Positions 36,594 through 48,500 of a stretch of DNA of 64,000 bases are shown here, piece by piece. A program made the position numbers and the translations under genes. The stretch lies in contig JAVSML010000029.1 in the NCBI GenBank assembly GCA_038503035.1, positions 1,697,799 through 1,761,798 on the forward strand. Direction: 5' to 3'. Positions within the stretch are counted from its first letter, which is position 1; every line of letters starts with the position of its first letter. The notes below the pieces were generated by a model. The model did no database searches. It saw only the letters and a list, made by a program, of their open reading frames with translations, and was not told where the DNA came from. This DNA is from Crocodylus rhombifer (Eukaryota; Chordata; Crocodylia; Crocodylidae).

Positions 36594-39500
36594 GTAAATA
36601 TATTTTCATGATTTACATGAAGATCTTATATTTGTGCTCTTGGGTTAAGGCAGCAAGTACTTAAATTGATTTGTTTTGTGTTTGATTTCTATAGGCAATG
36701 TGGTTTCGACAGGGAGTATTCAGCCTGGATATTCTACAATTGCCTTGATAAATCAGACAGGGGCAGAAGAAGATGATGACCCTTGGACAGTGCCAGACCT
36801 TCCGGACACTGGGATCAAGTGGTCAGGTAATAAGCTGTCAATGTATAACATTTACCTGTCTATTTTTTTAATCTGCTGCTGTTCTATCTTAATCTTATTA
36901 TGTAATATTATTTTTGGAGAACTGGTTTTATGATTTAACTTGAGTAGTCAGAGCTCGTATATACATGCAGGGAAGCTGCTCCAATGCACTGTAATTCCAG
37001 CCCATCAGAGCAGACTCCAGCATAGAATCATAGAAGTCGGGTCGGAAGGGACCTTGTAGATCTTCAAGCCCGGCCCTCTGCCTGGGCAGGAGAAAAACTG
37101 GGCTCAAATGACTCCAGCTAGGTAGGCATCAAGCCTCTTCTTAAAGACCCCCAGGGTAGGAGCCAGCACCACCTCCCTTGGAAGTTGGTTTCAGATCCTA
37201 GCTGTCCTAACCGTGAAGTAGTTCTTACGGATGTCTAATCTAAATCTATTCTCCAACAACTTGTGGCCGTTATTCCTTGTGACCCCGGGGGGCACTAGGG
37301 GAAACAAGGTCTCTCCCAAACCCTTCTGGTCCCTCCTAGTGAGTTTGTAGACTGTCACCAGGTACTCCAGCTGTGGCCTGACCAGTGTTGCCTTATGTTT
37401 TGCAGATCGGGATATGAAAGGAAAACTACTCTTTGTACTCCAAGGGTTAGGAAAGCTTGTTCTCATGCTTGGATTACTCTATTTATTTGTGTGCTCTTTG
37501 GATGTTCTAAGCTCTGGCTTCCAATTGGTAGGAGGTATGTAAATACTTTTAAAGTACCAAGTTAATCTATGGATGACTGGGTTGTTGACTCTAATACAAT
37601 TCAAAATGAAATAACCATGCTAAGAATATTGAACTGTAAGAACTCACGTTAGATACACACGTATGAACATACATGTGTAGAAGTTGTCTTCAGTAACTAA
37701 AAGTTGATCTCCTTTTGTTTGCAAGAAGTCTTTGTTTCCAGAATTCCAGACTATTATTGCCATTGGAAGTCCTTGTTGTCCTACTAACACAAATACACCT
37801 GTGCATTTAGCTTTACTATGTGAACACTATTGTAACATAAAGTTTAAAAACAGGTGCTTATTTAAAAGATTCAACATTAAAGGACCCTAAATCCTTTCAA
37901 GGTGAAAAAATATTATAATATAAAAGGACCAAACTGTGGTTTACTTAAATTTGTGTAGACTCCTGTTTGAGTTTAGTGATTTTTTTCCATTTCCATTCAA
38001 GATTTTTAGCAGTATAATTTAAAATATAAAATAATCCCAAACTATTTACAATTACTAAAATATTATTCCTTAAAGAAGCAAACCAAAAATATTAATGATA
38101 AGAAAATATTTTGGATTTAAAACTGAAACTAGTTTTCTTTTTTAAATCCATGGCATTTTGTTGATATCTTTCATACCGTTTTGTTGAATTTACTATTCCA
38201 GGCATAAAACTACACAACCAAAATAAAGCCTGAGTTACTGAATATCCTATGTAGGATTATACCATTGAGGCATACCCTAACTAGGGGAAGATGCAGAAAG
38301 ATTTGCTTGTGATAGTGCCCTGTCACACGTATCTGTGCCTAAAATAGCATCTTTAGGGCTCCTACATGAAGTAAACAATTGTCTTCTCCTTAGTGATCCT
38401 ATTTTTTCCTGAGCCTCAAGAAGCCCTTCCCTCTGACAAAGTGGTTAGATACACTTATATCCAAGCCTTTTCACTGTTGTTTTTTCTGTCATATAAAAGA
38501 ATGAGATAAATATGATGTATTTTTTGATAACTTGGAAGGAATAAGTCTAAGTTCAGGATTTGAACTTGGATCTCTGAGCTACATCACTTTAATTCACCTT
38601 TAGACTGACAGGTAGGGTTGCATACATTGTGTTTTAAGAAGTGGAATAGTTTTTCTGTAAATGCTCTCGTCATTGACTGTGCAAGACACTTTTCTCACTA
38701 GAAGGATTTTTTTTTATAGGTAAAGCAGCTGGGGACATTTTTCGAGATGATTCTGTGCTGTCAAATCCAGTGGCTGGACTAGTGATTGGAGTTTTGGTGA
38801 CAGTCATGGTACAAAGCTCTAGCACCTCTTCGTCTATTATAGTCAGCATGGTGTCTTCTTCATGTAAGTCATCCCACGCTATGGTAGTAGAGATCATGAT
38901 GCTTCTTATATTAGCAGTTAAAAAGTTGTAAAAGAAGCTGTGGGAATAAGTAAAGGGATGAGGGGAAAACTTCACTGCAGTTCTCCTGATACTAAATTAG
39001 AAAAAGTTAGCAATAACAAATGGACATTGAGGGTATGGGCAGACAAACAAATTATGATGGCTTAGAAGAGAGGGACATGGAAGTAACTATGTTTCAGTTG
39101 CTCTGCAATAATTTTTTATGTTTTCATGCTGTTTTGCAGTAACTGGAAGCTTAACTGTGAAAGCTAAACTGTGGTAACGTAGCCCTCTTTCATTCAGGGC
39201 TATGCTAGTCTAGTTCATCTTTCACTTACCACAAGGCACACCTAGTGCAGAAACACAAAGAAATTACCATGGGGCAGTGGATACATGGCAAGTCCCTCCT
39301 CCTTTTTAACTAGCTATAATTTATTTGTCTCTTCATACTATAATGCACAAAAATGCCATTCAGCTGTAGGGAACCTATTTAGTACACTGGCGCTGAATGT
39401 ACTAACTTTGGCAACTGCATGATTTTATCTGTCAAAAAAGTTACTAGAGTCTATGTTTTTGTTTCTTAGTTTCAAAATTCTGAAGTATATATATAATATG

Positions 39501-42500
39501 TGGGAGAATGCTTAGTAAAAAAAAAAGGGGTAAGGTACTTGAATATTTTGTACTAGAAACCAAGGACCAGTATGCTTCAGATGCAAAGTGGGTTCTCAGA
39601 ATAATAAAGCAGCACCCTCCCAAGATCCTTTGACTAAAAAGAAGTTTGTGTGGATCATAGTGATGTTTGTTAGACAAATTTGATCACATTGAAGTCAGTG
39701 GCAAAAGTCCCAGTGACTTCAATGGGAAGGTAATTTGATTCACACTGAGTGCATCTACACAAGATGTTCACTGTGGAGCTGCCTAATTAGGACCACAGAA
39801 AAGTCTCAATGTCTGCTCATGCGGCCCTATTAGGCCTCAGGAAATAAATTAACTCCACTGTAGGTTAATATTTGTAAATACAAGTACTGTCCTTCGGTGG
39901 CATTCTTTAGTGCGACGTGTAGACACTGACAGGGCTGGCTGGGGCATGAGAGTGCTTCAGTGCAGGGCTGCCTGCCAGCCAGTCCTGCACTGGGGCACCC
40001 TCATGCCTCACCCAGCCCCTGTGCAGTATGTTGAGCCAGGTTGGAGCAGCTCTGGTCTGGCAGGCTGACCCCCTAGCCCTCTGCCAGCTGGGTCTGCTCT
40101 GACCCTGGTCAACGTGCTGCAGTCCTAGACACACGTGAAGACACGGTGCTCTGGAGCAATAAACTCTGGTGCCATATGCATCAGAGCTTATTGCTTCACA
40201 ATAATTTCATGTCTTGACTAGCCCTCTGTGTAGACTGTGCGTCAAGTATTTGATTTTCACCTAATGTTCCTTTTTTACTTTATAGTGTTGACTGTACAAG
40301 CTGCTATTCCTATCATAATGGGGGCAAATATTGGTACCTCAATTACAAACACAATTGTGGCACTTATGCAAGCTGGAGAAAGGAATGAATTTAGAAGGTA
40401 TTGTGCTTTAATTTTACCCCATAAGCATATATTTTAACTCGTAACAGATTTTCTTATGTTTCTTTCTATGATTCTTATTACTATAGCAGCTTCTCAGCTA
40501 GTCTGTTGTCCAAAATTACAATCTACATCTTGAAAATGGAAAGTAAATTTCTAAGGCTCCTTTAATGAAGTGCTGTGCAGTTCCAATTATGTAGCTGGAT
40601 ATAAAATAATTAAAATAAGTCACGTTTTCTTCACAATCATGTAAAAGAAAGTATCTGATCCTACCTTATTTAAATCACTGAGAATTTGCCACTGATCTCA
40701 ATGGGATGCAAGAACAGGTGCTATCTTGCTTAGTCATCATAAATAATTACATGGCAATTCCATAGCTTTCTGCTCCATAAAGCGGTCAGCTTTGATGGTT
40801 CAGTAAGTTCCAAGTTGCCTTTATTCTTCAGTTATCTGACATTACAGAGCACAATGCAGTTTATGCTTGCTATAAGTTAACTTGAAAATATACTTAAATG
40901 CTTTCTGTGTTCCCTAAAAAGCTACATGGGTTTGGAAGATTCAAACATTTTTTTAACAGAATCCCATAGTATGGCACTTATTAACCTTTTTTTAAAAAGT
41001 ATATCCACTTTTCCACCCATATTTTACCATATCTTTATAACAGAGAAAATATGTGTGCAGAAAGTTAATGTTACATTAAATAAGAAGTTTTCCACTTGTT
41101 GTGTACTTTCTGTTTCAAGGACTAGTAAATCAACAATAAGCAAGATATGAGAAACAGAGAAAAGTGAAACATTCTAACAGCTACATGTGTATGCACTGAC
41201 AGTTTATGAACTACTAAACTCTCATTAGTACTGAGATATGGCAACTGCCAGAGTAGTAAAACTGGAATGGGTGTGAGATTGTGGTGCCTTGTTATTCTTG
41301 TTATTTATAGTAATGTATACGGAGACACTGCCAAATGTGTGAAATGCATTTAGCTAGACTATATTTCCCTGTTTGTTTTCCCTCTGCATCTTTTATTTAT
41401 TGGTTTGCCAATTACACACAAGGAACAAAGCTTGAAAGGGAAATATACTGTGATGTTTGAAAATTGTACATAGCATAGCTATAAAGAGGTCAGAGATTAG
41501 TACTTTGTATTAATCAGTGAGCAGAGAAAAGGTGGCAATGGACTTCAGAATGCCAGAAAAAGCTATGGGTGGAATTCTGTTTTCCGTTGTGTGTCTAAAT
41601 CACAGCTTGCTAGCCACGTAAGTGGCATTTTTTGGCATGTAAGCACAGGTTGCAATTCTTTTACCCCTGCATTGTGGATGTGAAAGAATATATGTGTAGA
41701 CTGAGCATGCACAGTAGGCTATACACTGGTGGAGCACATATGCAGCTGGGTATACATGTCCATTATGGTTGTGTATGTGCATCCAAGTTGAAAAAGCACA
41801 TGTCCAGAAACTCCTGACTAACTAATAGGTGTTAGATGCTGGAAGAGGAGGAGGCCCCTACTAGCTGAGTGGTTAGGATACTTGCCCAGGAAATACAAGA
41901 CCTGGCTTCTAGGCCCTTTTTGCCCAAAGAGAGTTTCAACCTGCATGTCTGACTTTCCAGTACAGTGTTCTAACATCCTCACTGCAGGCATTATTCAGTC
42001 CCCGCTCAGGCAGTACTCTTGAAGCTGGACCTCTGGGCAGCTAAAAGAAAGAGATTAATTCAGTAGCATAACTTGGGGTAGGCAATTAGTGCACCTGCCC
42101 CAGGTACCAACTTAGAGGGGAAACCAGAAAGGTAGCCCCTGGTAGAGTCCATGCCATGGCAACAGCAGCAGCCCCACACCATTGCACTGCTGCTGCAGCA
42201 ACACCACATCATAGCAGTACCAGCTGGGGGGGTTTGAGATAAGACTCCCACCCAACCAGTGCTCAATAACCTCTTCTCAGCATTCTGGATACATGGGGCC
42301 AGGAGGATGAGAGCAAATTAGAGTGTGTGACTGAGTGAGATGGATGCAGCTTGAAAAGGAACAGGTCCTGAGTTCTAGCATCGAACCTTAGTCCCAGTGC
42401 TTTCTATCTATTTTATTAGAGATTATTGAATGCAAAGTGCAGTGGCTCAGAAATGCCCGGGTAGATGGCTAGAAAACTGCCATTTAAATGCACAGAGGAA

Positions 42501-45500
42501 AATAAAAGTCTGCTCTACATAACTATACTTAGCCAATGGGACAAGCTAACAGAGGCTGCTCAATGGCCTTTCATTTGAACTAGTTGCGGTTAGGTTGTAT
42601 TCCCCACCTGTCAAGGATAGTTTCCTTTTTTTTCTCTAGTTCTGTTCGTATTTTTTAATCCCTTGGTTAGCTCTGCCAGTTAGACTGCTTAAAGAGCACA
42701 CTGTAACACAAGTGGTAATCTGTGGCTCTAAAAATGACATAATTCTCGACTTGTTACAGGCTCCCTTTGCACTTGTGTATTTTCGTACTTTATTTACGCT
42801 ATGAATGTGCTATTAAAAACAATTTGCTTTTAATTGTCTTTTTGCAGGGCCTTTGCTGGAGCTACAGTCCATGATTTCTTTAACTGGCTTGCAGTGTTTG
42901 TGCTGTTGCCTATAGAAGTTGCTACTGGTTATCTTTATCATCTTACTAATGTTATAGTTAAATCCTTTAATCTTGAGACGGGTGAAGATGCCCCTCAGCT
43001 ACTAAAAGTTATCACAGATCCTTTTACAAAGCTTATCATTGAGGTAGGTTTTCACTTTAATGAAGCCACTTGATTCAGCTACAGTTATTTAAGCTGCTCT
43101 AAAGATACTAGGCTGTCTGATAGTATTGTTGTCCTCATGATAAAACATCTTTGATAGATGAAAATTTTTATTTCTGATATAATTATTCAAAATATGTGGA
43201 GTAATAATCCCCATTATTGATAATAGCTTAACCAAGCATTTTTCCAGGAGTTAAGTCCCTGCTTGTCTTATCTGCTGGGTAGGAGAGTAGGCTGCAGTAA
43301 GAATTGTGCTGTCTTACATGCATAAGCAGTTTTATTGATTTCTGTGGCACTGCTTGAAGGGTGTAGGTGAAAAGGTTTTTGGCCTAAATTTTGTAGACTT
43401 AAGCTTCAGGTTAGAATAATTTTTCTATTTTTTTCTTTAACATTTAAGCTTGATAAATCTGTAATAAATGCAATTGCTATGAATGATGACTCAGCGAAAA
43501 ATAGAAGCCTGGTGAAGATTTGGTGCCTAACTAACACCAGTGTGGTAAGTATTTGTTAAAATGGCTTTTATCTCCTAATGAAAGATATTATTGCTACTTA
43601 AACAGCACTTCAGATAGAAGGAAAATATTCACAGTATTGCAAATATACCCATAGGAGAAGAGTTTTCTTTACTACTGCTATTATTTTGAGTGTATAAGTA
43701 TGGCATTCATATATATCAGTATTGTAGAATCATAGAAAATTAGGGTTGGAAGGGACCTCAGGAGGTCATCTAGTCCAACTCCCTGCTCGAAGTGGGACCA
43801 GCCCCAACTAGATGGTTTCAGCCAGGGCTTTGTCTAGCCAGGTCTTAAAATCCTCCAAGGATGGAGCTTCCCCAACCTCTCTAGGTAACCTGTTCCAGTA
43901 CTTCACCACCCTCCTAGTGAGAAAGTTTTCCCTAATATCCAACTTAAACTTCCCTTGTGGCAACTTGAGACCACTGTTCCTTGTTCTGTCATCTGCCACC
44001 ACTGAGACCAATCTAGCTCCAGCCTCTTTTGAACCCCCTTCGGGTAGTTGAAGGCTACTATCAAATCCTCTCTGTCTTCTCTTTTGCAGACTAAATAAGC
44101 CCAGTTCCTTCAGCCTCTTCTCAGAAGTCATTTGCCCCAGCCACTGAAACATTTTTGTTGCTCTCTGCTGGGCTCTCTCCAATTTGTCCACATCCTTTCT
44201 ATAGTGGGGGAGCAGGCAAACTGGACACTCCAGATGTGGCCTCACCAGTGCTGAATAAAGTGGAATAATTACTTCCCTTGATTTGCAGGCAATGCTCCTA
44301 CTAATGCAGCCTAGTATGCTGTTAGCTTTCTTGGCAACAAGGACACACTGCTGACTTGTATTCATCTTGTTCACTGCTACATTATGAACAGAAACTGGTC
44401 AGAATATTTTTGACAACGTGAATTTTCTTAAAAACTGAAATATTTCAGAGGTATAGGTTGTAGAGAAGTTTTCTTCAGTATGGAGAGGGGGAGAGAGAAA
44501 AATCATTCTGTAGCCTTTTTGAATCAGAAAGGTGTCTCTGTCTCTATACAGCTTAGTATTTAGGGGATTCAGTGAGAAGACAAATTCAAATCCGCATTTT
44601 ACCTGTTTCAAAAAAGACTCCTGGGAATCAGGCAGAGAACCTGGTTCACCCACAGTTCTCTCCCTTTCCTGAAGAAAACTTAATTGAAATGTTTCTCAGA
44701 GGTACCCTTCTGGCCTCCACAGTCCATTTGGCTAGCACACACATTGGTATAGTTCAGTCAGCAATCTTTTCCAGCATTTCTTAATTTGCAGTAACAGTTA
44801 CATACTGAGTGTTGTAACTTGGTGTCCCTTGATCTGTGAGCTGTAGAGTCACTTCAGCTAATTGTGTGCAGCAACCATCCTAAATAAAGAACCTCCTTCA
44901 CATCTCTTAGTGCAGAAGCTAGACTCTTTTTCTCTGAGACAGCTAATTTGATGTATTTGGGGAAATTACAGCCAACAGAGCAGGAGGCTGTGAATCAATT
45001 CCCTCCCCATAGGTTGCCTTCCTTGTAGGCGAGATGGTAATTGGTGGACAGGTGAGGAGTCCAGACTTTATTCCATTAATAATAATGCTAAGAATAAACT
45101 AGCCCTCAAGTGGCACTTTTCATCAGATCTCAAAGTGATTTACAGAAGAGGCCGGTATCCTGTTTGCAGATAAGAGAACTGAGACACGGAGAGGTGATGT
45201 GATTTGGCTCGGGTCAACCAGTAGGCAAGTGGCAGAGACAGGAATGCAATCCTGGTCTTCTGAAATCTAGTCCAGTCTCCATCTAGTAGGCAATGTGGCT
45301 GCATCAACTGCAGTTAAGGACCTGCAGAAGAGATAGAAACTTGTTTGAGTCAAGGAAATGCCACTAGTTGGAACAGACAAGAGTTCTACACCCTTCTTCA
45401 TTTTTTTTACACTAACTGTCTTGATTAAAACATCAGCTTTTTCCTGTGTGAAAAATATTTCTCCCTCTTTGTGACTGTGATGCCATTCAACTATAGACTG

Positions 45501-48500
45501 AACTCAACTCTTTTTCACCTGTATTTTATTAATTTATTTTTAGTTCTTGAAAACCTAGAAGAATTGCACATGAGCTGGTAATATATGAAATGGGGTTAAC
45601 TAAACTCTCTCTGTCTTTTATATGGCAATCTTTAGACATTGCAGAATGTCACAATCCCACCCTCAGAAAACTGCACATCTCCTGACCTTTGCTGGACTTC
45701 AGGCAACATAACATGGACCATCAAAAATATAACTGAAGTAGACAATATTGAAAAATGTAAGTAGGAAGATAGATACCCACTCTACAAAATGAATGTTTAA
45801 CTGGCTATTGTAAAAGGGCAGAGGGGAAATGAGGTTTGGCTCCTGTAGTTGCAGCAGTAATAAAGATCTTCAATATCATGGCAGTCTCTGCTCTTCCAGT
45901 TTGGGGTCTTTATGGTAGCAGTTTCTTGGATATTTTGGTAACCTTTGTGTGTGCTGCTCAGGGCTCACAAGTGCCATTAGTATGTTAGTGCAGAAGGGGT
46001 GACCCACTAATCATGCTGGAGTGCACCAAGATTTGCTTGTGCCTTTGCATGTCATTCCCTTGCACCCTGCACCAAGGTGCATGAAGTTACACCACTGTAC
46101 CTGCTCCTCTTTGTATTTTCTCCCCTTGAGAAGGGTGTGTTGTATGGTTTAATAGCCCTACCACACAAAAACAATGCATCCTTCTGAAATGTGCCTCCTA
46201 TAGGGTCAGTAAGGTGAATATCTGTGACTGTCATCATATAAAGCGACGTGCATCTTTGTCCAATTTGTTCAAGCTTGTGTAGAGCAGAACTACAGTTTGG
46301 CCTAGTGAATAAAGTACCAGTCTAACTTTGATTTTTTTAATTTTGTAGGCAAGCATATCTTTGTGGATGCAGATCTTCCAGATCTTGGTATTGGCCTCAT
46401 TCTCCTTGCATTTTCTTTGATAACTCTCTGTGGGTGTTTGGTGATGATCGTTAAGCTACTGAATTCTGTCCTTAAAGGACGAATGGCCAGTATCATCAAG
46501 AAGACTATCAATACTGGTAATTATACACTATTTCTGAAGATTTTTTTCAAACCTGTGACAGTAAGCTCATTTATTGACACTATTTGCATAGGCAGATCCA
46601 AAGTGATAGTGTGCATAATTCATTATTAAATGAAAATCCTAGAAGAAAGTTTAATTTTATCACTGTTTATCATTTCTCCTTAAAAATCTCTGAGTGAACA
46701 CATTGCTTGTGAAATGTGGCAGATTAATGACGATAGAGACCAAAGTCCAGACTCTGTTTATTGAAGTATAATCATTATCTGGTAGAAATGTCCGTGTGAA
46801 TGTGCATATCGTCAGCAAATAGCACTCGAGCACTGAGGTGGTAATTGCTTACTACTATACAGAACTGAAAATAAGGACAACTTTTTTTATTACTTTTTTT
46901 AGTTATTTTCTTTCCTTGCCTTACCTATTGCATCCTGTAATCCTCTCCTCAGTGGCAGATAAAAGAAGCACCCTCTCCCTGGACTGTGCACTGTCAGCCT
47001 CCATGTGCCATTAAGAAGCCATCTGTTTTTTAGTGATAAAGACACTTTGTACACAGAAGTTTTCAGTAGGCCACCTACTGATGCCTTCCCCTTTGCTTCC
47101 TAGATTGAAGAAAAGGGTGGGATCTATGTATTGTCACATATAAAACAAAACATATTTTTTCCAGTTAAAAAGAAACTAGAGGCTTTACTAATATGCTAGG
47201 AGGCTAGGGCTGTATTACTCAGTTTAACATTGAAGCAAAAATAAATATAACTTTATTGGAATGAGTTATAAACAATCTGCACAGCTGTGAAATAGAAACT
47301 TCATCACAAAGAACAGCTAACAGACAGCAGAATTGCAGAACCAAGGATAGCTTGATTTGTGGAACATCAAGGCCATTAAAATGGCCATTGTTAATACCTG
47401 TGGAACAAAGACTTAGACGGAGTCAGATAGAATACAGTGACCCATGAAGTCAGTTGACCCCCTCACCACTGTCTGAGTAGAAATGCTGCCACCGCCAGTG
47501 TTCCCTCTAAGCTGTATGGTGTGCGTGGCTGCTCACGCATGCCTTGCAGCATGGCATGAGCACACCTGTCTGGCTGTGCATGCCACGCATCTTAGAGGGA
47601 ATGCTGGCCGCCGCACATGCAGTTGGTTTTAAATTTTAGATGGGGCAGGAATCAGAGAGGGGTGCAAGCTCACCCCCTCCTCCCCCACCCCTGAATCTGC
47701 CCCTGCTCACGTCACTTCCTCTAGAGTGAAGCACATCTAGTAGCTCAGGAAAATAAACTAGGAAATCAGTCAGTTGCCAGTTTAGATCTGGATGGGAACC
47801 TGTCATATCCCAAGTTTGTTGTTGCAGGTCTTCCCAGAATTAAGTTCTGATTTCTTAGCTGACTGTGACAACTGCTGGCTGCAAAGGAACACAGTGGGCA
47901 TGTCTACATATGCATTTACACTGGCTTAAATTTACTGCACAGTAACTGCAGGAATAGGCCAACGTCTCCATGTGCAGGTGTTAAAGCGCATTAACACTGT
48001 ATGTGGACTGACTTCAGACTAAATAAAGTTACTGTAGTGCAGTAAGGCATCTACATGTGCATTACTGTGCAGTAACTAATCAGTCATAAATTTGATGCCT
48101 GCATGATGCAGGTATCAAATTTATGCTCAAGTTGGCATAAGTCACCATATTTACTGTGCAGTATGGGTGTGCATGCATAGACGTGCACCCATACTGCGCA
48201 GTAATTTGGGGTACTGCACAGTAAATGAGCATATGTAGACATGCCCATCGCTTACCTTTTCTGATCTAACCTCTTTAGACCTTTATTTTCGAGAGAGGGT
48301 TATTTTAGGATGTCTGATTTCAGACACTTTATTGTACCCTGTTTTCATAGCATGGGTTCTGGATGTTTTTGAAAATCGGCCCCCTTAAAGACTTTATATC
48401 GCCAAAACTGAGACATCTGCTATTTTTGAAAATGTGGGCCATATTGTTTTAGCTTATATCCTCGATGCATCTAGAGATTGTGTAAATGCTTTTATTCTTT

